NCBI GenBank assembly: GCA_044360075.1
Contig: JBIKLA010000010.1
Location: 52,868-116,867 of the forward strand
Length of the DNA: 64,000 nucleotides
Reading direction: 5' to 3'
Source: OMII01 sp947467385
Lineage (GTDB): Bacteria > Bdellovibrionota_C > UBA2361 > OMII01
A model generated the notes under the pieces. That model ran no database searches. It was not told the origin of the DNA and was given only the letters and a program-made list of their open reading frames with translations. This document shows positions 43,988 through 53,389 of this stretch, piece by piece. The translations under genes were made by a program, and so were the position numbers. The number at the start of each line of letters is the position of its first letter. The first letter of the stretch is position 1.

Positions 43988-44314
43988 ATGGGTGCTCACG
44001 TATCAGAGATCGGCGACGCAGAGTTCGCAGACAAGGTGCTTAAGTCGGCTACGCCGGTTGTCGTAGATTTCTGGGCGCCGTGGTGCGGCCCTTGCAAGAG
44101 CATCGCTCCGGTGCTTGAGGAGATCGCCTCCGAGCTTGGCGGCAAGGTTACCATCTACAAGGTGAACGTGGATGACAACCCAAAGAGCCCCTCGCAGTAC
44201 AACGTGCGTGCCATTCCGAACCTGATCATCTTCAAGGGCGGAGTTGAAGTTGACCGCGTTGTTGGCGCGGTGCCAAAGGACGAGCTGGTCGACAAGATCA
44301 AGAAGTCGATCTAA
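43988..44314 (+). CDS. trxA: thioredoxin
   Basis: Cytoplasmic dithiol reductant for ribonucleotide reductase and other proteins. The active site is the standard WCGPCK in VVDFWAPWCGPCKSIAPVL, with the cis-Pro in VRAIPNLIIF. The protein has 108 residues, the size of E. coli thioredoxin 1. The ATG at 43988 is preferred over an earlier one at 43943 because the family starts here. An intrinsic terminator follows the stop. Confidence 0.96.
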   Translation: MGAHVSEIGDAEFADKVLKSATPVVVDFWAPWCGPCKSIAPVLEEIASELGGKVTIYKVNVDDNPKSPSQYNVRAIPNLIIFKGGVEVDRVVGAVPKDELVDKIKKSI

Positions 44315-44335
44315 GGGCGGCCTAAGCCGGAATGA

Positions 44336-44371
44336 AACGCCCCGCTGCTCGCAATGAGCACGGGGCGTTTT
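44336..44371 (+). terminator. intrinsic terminator of trxA
   Basis: AACGCCCCG (44336-44344) pairs perfectly with CGGGGCGTT (44361-44369), with an inner TGCTC/GAGCA pair, and T residues follow. The stem continues almost to the next start codon, so the prmA gene has to have its own promoter or depend on read-through. Confidence 0.9.
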
Positions 44372-44397
44372 GCTTGATGGCGAAACGACGGACACCT

Positions 44398-45252
44398 ATG
44401 GCGTGGTACAAGCTAACCCTCCTGCCCTTTAACCAAGAGATCGACAACGACGGCCTCGACTCAATCTGTGCAGAGCTGATCGAGCGCGGCGCCTCCGGTA
44501 CCGCAATCGATCTGCCGCCAGAGATATCGTGCTTCGTTGAGGGGAGCTCCCCTGAGAACCTGAGCAGTCTTGCGTTGCTGGCGCGGGAGCTTGGCTGTGA
44601 CGTCATATCCCAAGAAGAGGTGCTTGAGCAGAACTGGACGGCTGCGTGCCCGGAGCTGTGGGAGCCGCTTACGGCCGGTGCATTTCAGGTTGTGCCGGTT
44701 GAATCGATGAGCGATCCGCGCCCGGTTCCACCCGGGGCGCTGAAGATCATTCCAGGCCTGGGCTTCGGCACGGGGCACCATCCCACCACGAACACGATTC
44801 TTTCGGTGTTGGGCGAGATCTCCCCTCCCCAGCCGGTTACGCGCGTGCTCGATCTCGGGACTGGCAGCGGCATCCTTGCGGTTGCGGCGGCCAAGCTCTT
44901 TAAAGCCCCGGTAGTCGCTATCGACATCGACCCCATGGCGGCTGCCAACGCGCGCGACAATGTCGAGATCAACGGCGCAACGGGGCTCGTTTCCGTATCG
45001 ACAGACCCGATTGCGTCCATTACGGGTACGTTCCCGCTCATTCTGGCAAACGTGTACGGCGAAGCTCTCATCAGCATGTCGGGCGAGATAACGCGGCTGG
45101 CTTCTCGTGAGGGATGCCTCCTCATCCTGTCGGGCATCACGGAGCTGGTGTGCGGACAGGTGACCGAAGCGTTCTGCGCTGGCCTGGGCTGGCGGCTTGA
45201 GCGAGAGATCTCTCTTGGGGGATGGAACTCCCTTATTTTGGGCCGGCCCTAG
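44398..45252 (+). CDS. prmA: ribosomal protein L11 methyltransferase
   Basis: Trimethylates L11 at several residues. The SAM-binding part has LKIIPGLGFGTGHHPTT and VLDLGTGSGILAVAAAKL, then VVAIDIDPMAAANARDN, the PrmA pattern. The N-terminal 90 residues form the substrate-recognition domain. The catalytic-loop NVYGEAL replaces the more common NxLxxPL, which is a noticeable difference. The start is uncertain: the ATG at 44398 gives MAWYKLTL, near the family norm, but no strong ribosome-binding site is seen; an ATG at 44377 is the alternative. Confidence 0.85.
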   Translation: MAWYKLTLLPFNQEIDNDGLDSICAELIERGASGTAIDLPPEISCFVEGSSPENLSSLALLARELGCDVISQEEVLEQNWTAACPELWEPLTAGAFQVVPVESMSDPRPVPPGALKIIPGLGFGTGHHPTTNTILSVLGEISPPQPVTRVLDLGTGSGILAVAAAKLFKAPVVAIDIDPMAAANARDNVEINGATGLVSVSTDPIASITGTFPLILANVYGEALISMSGEITRLASREGCLLILSGITELVCGQVTEAFCAGLGWRLEREISLGGWNSLILGRP

Positions 45253-45322
45253 GGGCCTTTTTCCCTTGCCTGGCGTAGCCCCGCGGTGATTATCTGTTCG
45301 GGCCAGAAGATGCCGAGGGAAC

Positions 45323-46354
45323 ATGAAAGCTATATTCTTTGAACAGCACGGCGAGATAGACACGCTCAAGTATGCGGACCTCCCGCAGCCGGAACCGAAG
45401 TCGGGCGAGGCGCTCGTGCGAGTGCGCGCAGCGGCGCTCAACCACCTCGACATCTGGGTGCGCCGCGGTTGGCCGGGCTTAAGGCTCGACATGCCCCACA
45501 TCACTGGCTCGGACGTTGCGGGCGAGATCGTCTCGGTAAATGGCTCAGGAACAGCTTGGACGCCAGGCACACGCGTCATCGTCAACCCGGGCATCGTAAC
45601 CGTTGAGGACGAGTGGACGCGCAAGGGCGAGGACAGCTTGAGCCCCGGATACAAGATCCTAGGCGAGCAAATGCGCGGCGGCCTAGCCGAGTTCACCTGC
45701 GTTCCGATCGCAAACCTCTTTCGCCTTCCGGATGCGGTCTCGTTTGAGGAGGGAGCTGCTCCCCTCTTGGTTGGCCTCACCTGCTGGCGCATGCTCTTTA
45801 AGCGCGCGGCTCTTAGACCCGGCGAGAGCGTGCTCGTCGTTGGCGCAGGCGGCGGGGTCAACTCGCTCTCAATACTGCTTGCGCGATCTGCGGGAGCCTC
45901 GGTCATCGCGCTCACGTCGGGACGAGATAAAATAGCTAAGGCCTCGGCACTTGGCGCGGGGCACGTTATCGACTACTCGGCAAACCCGGATTGGCACACA
46001 GAGGTGCTTAAGGTTACCAAGGGCCGCGGGGTTGACGTCGTTGTGGACAACGTTGGCTCGCGCACGATGGCCAAGAGCCTTCGCGCCACGGCTCGCGGGG
46101 GCAGGATTGTGACGGTCGGAAACACCAAGGGCTACGAGCTCTCGTTCGACAACCGGCTGTTCTTCACCAAGCAGGTGTCGCTCATCGGCTCAACGATGGG
46201 AAGCCGCCAGGACTTTATCGAGGCGATGGAGTTTATCTTCCAGAACCGCATACAGGTTCCGATCGACACGGTCGCGCCACTCTCCGAGGGCATTAAGATG
46301 ATTAAGCGCCTCGAGGACGGAGCCCAGTTCGGCAAGATCGTGCTTCGCCCGTAA
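45323..46354 (+). CDS. medium-chain dehydrogenase/reductase (quinone oxidoreductase-like)
   Basis: NAD(P)H-dependent reductase of the zinc-type MDR superfamily. The GroES-like N-terminal domain (AAALNHLDIWVRRGWPG, then HITGSDVAGEIVSVNG) is followed by a Rossmann domain with VLVVGAGGGVNSLSILLARSAG. The set of zinc-binding Cys residues is incomplete (only scattered Cys remain), suggesting the zinc-free quinone oxidoreductase group. GAGGG is three nt before the ATG. It converges on the next gene with three nt between stops. The substrate is unknown. Confidence 0.88.
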   Translation: MKAIFFEQHGEIDTLKYADLPQPEPKSGEALVRVRAAALNHLDIWVRRGWPGLRLDMPHITGSDVAGEIVSVNGSGTAWTPGTRVIVNPGIVTVEDEWTRKGEDSLSPGYKILGEQMRGGLAEFTCVPIANLFRLPDAVSFEEGAAPLLVGLTCWRMLFKRAALRPGESVLVVGAGGGVNSLSILLARSAGASVIALTSGRDKIAKASALGAGHVIDYSANPDWHTEVLKVTKGRGVDVVVDNVGSRTMAKSLRATARGGRIVTVGNTKGYELSFDNRLFFTKQVSLIGSTMGSRQDFIEAMEFIFQNRIQVPIDTVAPLSEGIKMIKRLEDGAQFGKIVLRP

Positions 46355-46357
46355 AGA

Positions 46358-47860
46358 TCAGCAGCTTCGCTTCTGCACGCAGCCCTGAATGGCGTCGGCA
46401 CTGATTGCTGCCTGCCGTGCGCGCGAGAGCTCGGCGGCAAGCGGAGTGACAAGTTCCTGCCATCCTGGCACGTAGTGAATCTTGAGAGCGCCAAAGCACA
46501 GGTCGTCGAGGCTTTCGACGTGGTCAGACGAGACCGCGAGGTCTATCTCACCGCGCAGGACCCCTGGAACGACCTCAACCAGCCCCTCAGGAAACTCCTC
46601 TATGTAGCGCACCCTGCCCTTCCAGCGATGGACGACAAGCTCGATGGTTGCTTCTGAGATGCCGTGCGAGCGCGCAAGTGCCCGGAAAGCATCGAGCTCA
46701 CAGGCACGCTCAATGCCAGGCAGGACGCGCGGGGTAAACGGCCGCGCTCCGCGCGCGTGACCGGCGAGTGTGCGCATGGTCTTGACGATCGTTGAGGCAG
46801 ATCTCAAGGCATCCCACGGGCCGCGCTCCTGCACGAGAAAGATCCCGCCAACCTGTCTCACGCCACAGGCGCCTGAGAACCTGCGGCCCGACGCCCACTG
46901 GCTTATGGTGGCGTTGATGCTCCAGCCGGCCTGCTCGCAGGCGTCCTTCGTAACGGCCTCGGCGGTTTCTCCCGCAAGAAGCTGCCAGGCGCAGGAAATC
47001 ACCACTTCGACAACGCCCTCGGTGATGCGCGAGACGGTGACGACTGAGCCGTCAGAAAGCTCGAATGTCGCAAATCGGCTGCCGGCGGTGAGGGTCCTCG
47101 GCTTCACACGATACACGCGGTGAATCGTGGTTGGGAGGACCTCTGGGACCTTGACGATGTCTGACCCAAGACGGGTCGGCGCCATAAACCCATCGGTAGG
47201 ATCCACAAGGATCCCACCCACCGTGACCTCGTACTGCTTGAGGGTAGAGAGATCCCTGAAGGCGATCGTGTAGCATCCGCTCTCGCGCTCTGGCTCGGCG
47301 AACACAGGCTCGACGTGCGCAAGGGCAATAGCCCCCTCTTGCCGGGCTGCAAGAATAAGCTCGCGCGTAAGGAGCACCTCATCAACATCGGGGAAGGCGT
47401 TTTTGACCCCGGGCAGCCGGCCGGAGGTGTCTCGCCACGCACGCTTGAGGGCCGAGGCGCCGAGCCGCTCTCTCCACGTGACGTACTCGTGCGGGTCGGC
47501 GGTGGTGACGGTCGCAAGGTGCGGGGCTATTTCGCGCGAAAACTTGTTGATGCTGGAGTAGCCCTTAAGGACATTCAGGGGATGGCGCGCCAGCGTGGCT
47601 GCGAAGGTCGTGCGCCACGAAACGCCGCGCACGCCGAAGTAGCCGGTCTCAAGCACCAGCACCCGGATGCCCTCAAGTGCGAGCTGGTGCGCCGCCATTG
47701 CAGCGGTAAGCCCGCCGCCGCAGATGACGAGGTCGAAGCTTTTGCGCTCCTCAACCGCGCGCAGGCACTCGGCGCGGTTCGGAAGCGCTGCGAAGGGCCT
47801 CGTGTCAACATTGGCCGGCTCGAGCGCGCCGGAATAGAGAGAAAGGATCGAGTTACTCAT
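46358..47860 (-). CDS. FAD-dependent oxidoreductase
   Basis: About 500 residues with an N-terminal Rossmann fold FDLVICGGGLTAAMAAHQLA and ending of the first strand pair VLVLETGYFG, typical of the DAO/GlcD-like FAD enzymes. The rest includes a beta-rich substrate part and a helical C-terminal third, in the manner of FAD-dependent glycerol-3-phosphate dehydrogenase, though I cannot assign a substrate. The ATG at 47860 overlaps the stop of the upstream small gene by eight nt, suggesting coupling; a TTG three codons earlier is less likely. Confidence 0.8.
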   Translation of the reverse strand: MSNSILSLYSGALEPANVDTRPFAALPNRAECLRAVEERKSFDLVICGGGLTAAMAAHQLALEGIRVLVLETGYFGVRGVSWRTTFAATLARHPLNVLKGYSSINKFSREIAPHLATVTTADPHEYVTWRERLGASALKRAWRDTSGRLPGVKNAFPDVDEVLLTRELILAARQEGAIALAHVEPVFAEPERESGCYTIAFRDLSTLKQYEVTVGGILVDPTDGFMAPTRLGSDIVKVPEVLPTTIHRVYRVKPRTLTAGSRFATFELSDGSVVTVSRITEGVVEVVISCAWQLLAGETAEAVTKDACEQAGWSINATISQWASGRRFSGACGVRQVGGIFLVQERGPWDALRSASTIVKTMRTLAGHARGARPFTPRVLPGIERACELDAFRALARSHGISEATIELVVHRWKGRVRYIEEFPEGLVEVVPGVLRGEIDLAVSSDHVESLDDLCFGALKIHYVPGWQELVTPLAAELSRARQAAISADAIQGCVQKRSC

Positions 47861-48182
47861 CGATTTCAACGCGCCAACGAACCTTGCCAGGAATGGTTAC
47901 TTGCCACGATCCGGCCGGCAGCTCCTTAAATAAACACACACCCTGCGCGGATACCGGCTCGCGCTTCTCGGCGGCCAAGCCGTCCACGTTTGTGGCAACA
48001 CAGCTCCCGCCTTCTGGCCGCTTCCCCTCAAGGGTGATCTTGGCGGTAGCCGCGCCCTTTACCACACGGACCGCTCGCACGAGCCCTGCGGAATCGAGAA
48101 CCCGCAGTTCAAGGGCATGCGCATCCTCAGTCGCCACGAGGCAAGCAACCATCGCCACTGCTATGCAAAAAGCTTTAAACAT
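47853..48182 (-). CDS. secreted small protein, hypothetical
   Basis: A 109-residue protein with an N-terminal signal peptide (about residues 1-24, ending DAHA) and a mature part of beta-type sequence with one Cys pair (GGSCVATNVD and QGVCLFKEL). It may be a small periplasmic Ig-like or carboxypeptidase-regulatory-like domain (GSWQVTIPGKVRWRVEI). It is directly followed by the FAD oxidoreductase gene with overlapping ends. No family is assigned. Confidence 0.65.
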   Translation of the reverse strand: MFKAFCIAVAMVACLVATEDAHALELRVLDSAGLVRAVRVVKGAATAKITLEGKRPEGGSCVATNVDGLAAEKREPVSAQGVCLFKELPAGSWQVTIPGKVRWRVEIDE

Positions 48183-48200
48183 CGAGGTTGCCCTTTAAGG

Positions 48201-49466
48201 CTATGAGCCGATGTCGCGCCGAACGCGCCGTCCCCGGAGCTGCACAAGGTCAACGACCTTGTAGGCTGCTCCCCGGGCCGCCTGGTAGTCAGATCCTAAC
48301 CCAACAACCGTCAGCGTGCGACCTCCGCCGGAGACGATGTTACCATGAGAATCGGTGTTTGTGGCAGCGTGAAAAACGACCGTATCCGGCACAAGCGCAG
48401 CAAACTCCAGCCCCCGCACCTCGTCCCCCTTCACTGGCGCCTCGGGGTAGCCATCAGAGGCAATCACCACGCAGGTGCTAACCTCCCTCTTCCATACAAG
48501 CTGTGGCCGCTTGTCAGACACCCCGGCTATCCACTCAAAGAGCTCAATCGGGTCGCTGGCGAGCCGCGCCAGGATGGCCTGGCACTCTGGGTCGCCCAGC
48601 CGGGTGTTGTACTCAAGGACCCGGATGCCGCTTGGGCGCTTGGCAGGATCCGTTGGCACCATGAGCCCGGCATAGAGGAAGCCCCGAAACGGCGCGCCGC
48701 GCTCGCGCATGACGCGCAAGATCGGCGCTGCACAGTGCTCCTGAATCCACGCCAGCTCGCTCTCGCTGATACGCGGGGTTGGGCAGACAGAGCCCATCCC
48801 GCCTGTGTTGGGGCCCTGGTCGTTATCTGAGAGGCGCTTGTAGTCGTGCGCTGGGGCGAGCGGAATAACCTCTGAGCCGTTTGCGGCGAAGATACAGCTC
48901 ACCTCAACGCCCCGCAGGAACTCCTCTGCTACGACGCGCTCGGCCTTAAGCGATTCATAAAGCGCCTCGATGGCAGGGGCGAACTGCGAAGCCTCCTCGA
49001 TTACGAAGACCCCCTTCCCCGATGCGAGGCCGTCGGCCTTGAGCACGAGCGGCGCGCCCTGGGTGGCGCAGTGCTGCTCAAGGTCTTTGCGCGAGGTGAA
49101 CACCTCATAGCTAGCGGTCGGAACCCCGGCCTCGACCATCACCTCCTTGGCGAATGCCTTTGAAGACTCAAGCATCGCGGCAGCCTTCGTCGGACCCACT
49201 ATCACCTTCCCGTTGGCCTGGAAGAGATCAACGACCCCGGCCTCAAGCGCAACCTCCGGCCCAACGACCGTGATGCCGATCTGGTGATCGCTCACGGCCT
49301 TCAGAAGCCCTTCAGTATCGGTTGCCTTTATCGGCAGGAGCTGCGCGACTGCGCCAACGCCCGGATTGCCGGGGGCACAAAAGACCTTGGTAACGCGCGG
49401 TGACGACGCTGCACACCACGCAATCGCATGCTCCCGAGCCCCACTTCCAATTACGAGCACCTTCAT
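48201..49466 (-). CDS. purD: phosphoribosylamine--glycine ligase
   Basis: Second step of purine synthesis: joins glycine to phosphoribosylamine. The N-terminal VLVIGSGAREHAIAW, the ATP-grasp region (LVLKADGLASGKGVFV) and the segment LEYNTRLGDPECQAI are all diagnostic. Length 421 aa. The second ATG (49466) is used, since AAGGGG lies six nt before it; an ATG two codons earlier is too close. It lies next to purH. Confidence 0.97.
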   Translation of the reverse strand: MKVLVIGSGAREHAIAWCAASSPRVTKVFCAPGNPGVGAVAQLLPIKATDTEGLLKAVSDHQIGITVVGPEVALEAGVVDLFQANGKVIVGPTKAAAMLESSKAFAKEVMVEAGVPTASYEVFTSRKDLEQHCATQGAPLVLKADGLASGKGVFVIEEASQFAPAIEALYESLKAERVVAEEFLRGVEVSCIFAANGSEVIPLAPAHDYKRLSDNDQGPNTGGMGSVCPTPRISESELAWIQEHCAAPILRVMRERGAPFRGFLYAGLMVPTDPAKRPSGIRVLEYNTRLGDPECQAILARLASDPIELFEWIAGVSDKRPQLVWKREVSTCVVIASDGYPEAPVKGDEVRGLEFAALVPDTVVFHAATNTDSHGNIVSGGGRTLTVVGLGSDYQAARGAAYKVVDLVQLRGRRVRRDIGS

Positions 49467-49512
49467 AAGCATCCCCTTGCTTCTTTCGTGGCGATTTTCG
49501 TGGCGATTGAGC

Positions 49513-51096
49513 TTAGTGGCGGAAGTGCCGATTCGCGGCGAAGAAGAGGCTCACGCCCTTCTCGTTTGCGGCGAGCTTGACCTCTTCGTCTTTGCGCGCT
49601 CCGGCCGGAGCAACGATGCAGGTTATGCCAGCATCGCCAAGCGTCTGCACTGAGTCCGGAAACGGAAAGAAGGCGTCGGAGGCGGCCGCCGCGCCGTCGA
49701 GGAGGTGCCCGTGTGACCTGGCCTTCTTGAGCGCAAGCTCAACTGAGTCAATGCGGCTCATCTGGCCGGCGCCGACACCGATCAGGAGCCCGTCACGCAC
49801 AAGCGCGATCGCGTTTGACTTGACGTGCCGTACGACGCGCCAGGCGAGGTCGAGATCGGCCAGCTCCTCGTCAGTCGGGGGTCGATTGGAAACGAGCTTT
49901 GCGTGCGACATCGTTGATGCCGCGACGTCTGGCTCCTGCACGAGCAGGCCGCCCGCAACGGTGCGGACGTCATAGCCCGCAAGTGCCGCCCGCGACACCT
50001 CAAGGATGCGCAAGTTCTTGCTCATGCGCAGCTCCTCAAGCGCATCAGGCTTGAAGCCCGGCGCGATGACAATCTCGGCGAAGTCCCCGCGAATCTCCTC
50101 GGCGGCCTCCTTGTCGATCGTTGTGTTTGAGACGAGCACTCCCCCGAAGTGGCTGCGCGGGTCGCACTCCTTGGCACGCTTGATGGCGTCGATCACCGTG
50201 CGGCCCGATGCGACGCCGCATGGATTGAGGTGCTTAAGGATCGCGACGGTTGGCTTGTCCTGCGGCAAATCACCAAGCAGCCGAAGCGCTGCGTCGAAGT
50301 CGAGCATGTTGTTGTACGAGAGCTCCTTTCCGCCAAGCTGCTTCCACTGCGGGCCCGCAATGAATGCTAGCTGGCTAGAGTGCGGCGTGTAGAGCGCGGC
50401 CTTCTGGTGCGGGTTCTCGCCATAACGCAGCTCCGCTGTGCGAACGAAAGAGCCCTCGAAGCGCTCGGGGAGGCTGCCTGGCTCCTGCTTGTCGCCCTCT
50501 GCCAAGCCCGCGAAGTATCCGGCTATGGCGCCGTCATACTGCGAGAGCGCCTTGAAAACCTTGGCCGCCAGGTGTCGGCGGAACTCAATTGGGAACGGGT
50601 CCCTGCCCGCTTTCGCCGACGCCAGGGTCGCAATCACCTCGGGGTAGTCCGTCGGATCGATCAGCGGCAGCACGAAGCGGTGGTTCTTTGCGGCAGCGCG
50701 GATCATGGTCGGTCCCCCGACATCGACGAGCTCGGTCATCTCAAGTGGATCCTTGGCGCGCTCAGTGCCGAGATACTTCAGGAACGGATAGAGGTTCACC
50801 ACAACGACATCGATCCGACCGATCTCGGCGGCTTCCATCTGGGCGAGGTGGCTCTGCGAGTCGCGACGCGCCAGGATGCCGCCGTGGATCTTCGGATGGA
50901 GGGTCTTTACGCGCCCGTCGAGCAGCTCGGCTAGCCCCGTGTACGACTCAACGGAGCTCCACGGCACCTTGGCCGCCTCAAGGCACTTGCCCGTTCCGGA
51001 GGTCGCCAAAAGCACATAGCCAGCCTTGTGCAGCGCCGCGGCGAGTTCAGGAAGCCCGGTTTGGTCTGAGACACTGAGGAGCGCGTACTTGTTCAT
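49513..51096 (-). CDS. purH: bifunctional AICAR formyltransferase/IMP cyclohydrolase
   Basis: Performs the last two steps of IMP synthesis. The N-terminal IMP cyclohydrolase part starts with ALLSVSDQTGLPELAAAL and includes VVVNLYPF and the DVGGPTMIRAAAKN motif; the C-terminal transformylase part has LRYGENPHQKAALY and the KHLNPCGVA segment. Length 527 aa, normal. The ATG at 51096 has GGAGG about eight nt upstream. It lies 46 nt before purD on the same strand. Confidence 0.97.
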   Translation of the reverse strand: MNKYALLSVSDQTGLPELAAALHKAGYVLLATSGTGKCLEAAKVPWSSVESYTGLAELLDGRVKTLHPKIHGGILARRDSQSHLAQMEAAEIGRIDVVVVNLYPFLKYLGTERAKDPLEMTELVDVGGPTMIRAAAKNHRFVLPLIDPTDYPEVIATLASAKAGRDPFPIEFRRHLAAKVFKALSQYDGAIAGYFAGLAEGDKQEPGSLPERFEGSFVRTAELRYGENPHQKAALYTPHSSQLAFIAGPQWKQLGGKELSYNNMLDFDAALRLLGDLPQDKPTVAILKHLNPCGVASGRTVIDAIKRAKECDPRSHFGGVLVSNTTIDKEAAEEIRGDFAEIVIAPGFKPDALEELRMSKNLRILEVSRAALAGYDVRTVAGGLLVQEPDVAASTMSHAKLVSNRPPTDEELADLDLAWRVVRHVKSNAIALVRDGLLIGVGAGQMSRIDSVELALKKARSHGHLLDGAAAASDAFFPFPDSVQTLGDAGITCIVAPAGARKDEEVKLAANEKGVSLFFAANRHFRH

Positions 51097-51257
51097 GGCC
51101 ATCACCTCCGAGATACGAAATCGGACTGAGGATACCCCGGTATGGGACGGGATTCCAGAGCAGGCTTTTGGCGGGCCGCCCGCCCACGGGATTGCGCTGC
51201 CCCTTGCGCGTTCTGGGGTCAGGCACGGCGTTCTGAATCCGCGGAACGGCAGGAGCC

Positions 51258-53267
51258 CTAGCGGCCCCTATTCTGCAGTGCTGCCAGCGTGGCGCGGGTG
51301 TCCTCAAGCTGCCGCTCAAGGGAGGCTCGCAGGGTGCTGCGCCGAATCGGATCGCCCGAGGCCAACGCCTCGCGCAGCACGATCTCGCTCTCAGTTGCCT
51401 GCTTCTGGGCGGTGAGGGTGTCACGCTGCATCTTGAGGTTCTCGCTCTCGGTGTTGACCTTCAGGAGCACCCGGTCGTAGAGGCCGCGCAGCTCAACGAG
51501 GAGCTCAGACCTGAGCCGCACAAGCTCAAGGTTTTTTTCCTGAAGCGATCGCTCAAGCTGCGAGTCATCCGGGCTCACCTCAACCGATCCCTCAATCTCC
51601 TGGAACTTATTCGACACCTCCGCGATGCGGTCGAGCTTGCGCTGTGTGCTATCCGGGCACGCGCCAGCCGCCTTAAGCTGGTTGGCAGACTTGAAGATGT
51701 CCGCACCGGGCTCGTCGAGCTTTGCGCGCCGCGCAGACCACTGCGCCAGGCCGTGGCTTGCCGTTGCGACCTTAATCTGAAGCTCCTCATAGTCCTTGGT
51801 AATCTGGCTCAGCCGAGCCTTGGCGACCTGTAGCTGGGTTTCGTTCTCCGGGCCAACTGGAGACGACAGTAGGGCAAGCTGCTGCTCAAGACCGGCGACG
51901 GCGCGCTGGAGTACCACACGGCTTGAGCTTAGGCCGTCCACATCAAAACCCTTGGCAGCAGCATCACCGTAACGGGAGATGTCGAATTGCCGGGCGATCT
52001 CCGGAAGCCCCCCCTCGGCGCTGGCCGAGCCAGGCTTGATGTCGAGGTTCTGCGAGAGCTCGGTCAACGGCTGCGCGCCTGGCGGACTTGCATTGTTCCC
52101 AGCGGAGCCTTGAAACGAGAACGAGCCGAGGTTGACGCCGAACCTGCGCGCCATGTCGCCAGCCGTAAGGCCAAGCAGCAGCGCAGCGACAACCAGCAGC
52201 GGAACGGGTATGCCGCGGCTCGGGGGCGCCGCGCGCTTGCGGTCTGCCATCAGCTTGCGCTTGTGCTCGCGCTGATCTCGAGGCTCCTCCACCGGCGGCG
52301 GGCGACTTTCGCGTTCCTCGGCTTCCGCTGTGCCCTGCACATCGTGCCCCTCCTGCTCTGGCAGATCGGTGTGGGTCGACTCCTGCGAAAGCGACGCCGC
52401 GCTGTCACGCGCCGTCCGGTACGCTTGCGAGCGGCCCCGCCCCATCCGCTCTCCTACGGAGATGACGAGCACGGTGACATTGTCGGGTCCACCGCGCTGG
52501 TTGGCGAGGTTAATCAGGATCTGGTTGGCGTCATCAAGGGGGTTCTGCCGGACCACACCCAGCATCTCCGGCTCAGATACGAGGTTGTAGAGTCCATCGC
52601 TGCACAGGATATAAATGTCGCCGAGCTCAGGCTGCTCATTTAGGAACCTCGCCTCGATCTGCACCTCGGGCACGGGGCCAAGCGAGCGGGTGAGCATGTG
52701 CGAAACGGGGTGACGCTCTGCCTCCTCAAGGTCGATCGCGCCAGAGCGCACCAGCTCCCGAACGAGGGTGTGATCCTCCGAAAGCTGCTGGATCGAGTTG
52801 CCGCGCACGCGGTAGGCGCGAGAGTCGCCAACGTTGAGGCAGATGAGCCCCTCCGGGTTGAACACGAGCCCCACAAGGGTAGTTCCCATCCCGGCCAGCG
52901 TCGGGTCCTTGCTGCCTTTTTCAAAGATTCGGGTGTTGGCCTCACGCGCGATGGCGATGAGCCCGTCTGGAGTGACACCAACACTTTTGGCAAGGAGATC
53001 TTCAAGGGTCGAGATCGCAAGGCGCGATGCCGTGGCGCCTCCATGAACGCCGCCCATGCCATCCGCAACGAAGTAGCCCGTGAAGAGATCGCCCTTAAAG
53101 ATGCCGAAGCAGTCCTGGTTCTCGTCGCGGCGCATGCCCACGTCAGTGCCCGCAGCACACCTGAGCGAGGTCAGGTTAAACGCCTTCTGTTCGCCGAGAT
53201 TCCCCATGAACGATCCACAATCCGCGTTGCGCACAGGGGCACGATACCTCCTGAGCGGCGACGCCAT
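51258..53267 (-). CDS. PP2C-family protein phosphatase with membrane helix and coiled-coil tail
   Basis: The N-terminal 270 residues form a PP2C/Stp1-type Ser/Thr phosphatase: GTDVGMRRDENQD, FVADGMGGVHGG, GDSRAYRV, LSEDHTL, LCSDGLYN and GGPDNVTVLV carry the metal-binding Asp residues. A polar linker is followed by one membrane helix (about residues 365-385, PVPLLVVAALLLGLTAG) and a long coiled-coil region (about 440-660). The phosphatase would be cytoplasmic and the coiled coil on the far side of the membrane. The ATG at 53267 has GGAGG upstream; an ATG at 53207 is possible. No kinase gene is nearby. Confidence 0.85.
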   Translation of the reverse strand: MASPLRRYRAPVRNADCGSFMGNLGEQKAFNLTSLRCAAGTDVGMRRDENQDCFGIFKGDLFTGYFVADGMGGVHGGATASRLAISTLEDLLAKSVGVTPDGLIAIAREANTRIFEKGSKDPTLAGMGTTLVGLVFNPEGLICLNVGDSRAYRVRGNSIQQLSEDHTLVRELVRSGAIDLEEAERHPVSHMLTRSLGPVPEVQIEARFLNEQPELGDIYILCSDGLYNLVSEPEMLGVVRQNPLDDANQILINLANQRGGPDNVTVLVISVGERMGRGRSQAYRTARDSAASLSQESTHTDLPEQEGHDVQGTAEAEERESRPPPVEEPRDQREHKRKLMADRKRAAPPSRGIPVPLLVVAALLLGLTAGDMARRFGVNLGSFSFQGSAGNNASPPGAQPLTELSQNLDIKPGSASAEGGLPEIARQFDISRYGDAAAKGFDVDGLSSSRVVLQRAVAGLEQQLALLSSPVGPENETQLQVAKARLSQITKDYEELQIKVATASHGLAQWSARRAKLDEPGADIFKSANQLKAAGACPDSTQRKLDRIAEVSNKFQEIEGSVEVSPDDSQLERSLQEKNLELVRLRSELLVELRGLYDRVLLKVNTESENLKMQRDTLTAQKQATESEIVLREALASGDPIRRSTLRASLERQLEDTRATLAALQNRGR

Positions 53268-53389
53268 AAGCCTCCACAATACCTATCTGCGCAAGGCTCT
53301 GACCTGAATCAGTTATCGGCACGGTTGTTTGGGCGCTGAACGTTTCGGCGCAGACGCGCCAGAAACGGAACATTGCTGTGTAGCTACAG

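Noticed and set aside
45238..45265. Possible terminator GGCCC/GGGCC plus five T at the end of prmA
   Set aside because: The arms overlap the stop codon and leave almost no loop; too weak to call.
44461..45915. 484-codon open frame on the minus strand opposite prmA and the quinone oxidoreductase-like gene
   Set aside because: Antisense shadow in G+C-rich DNA; the plus-strand genes are clear family members and the product is Arg/Ser/Pro-rich without motifs.
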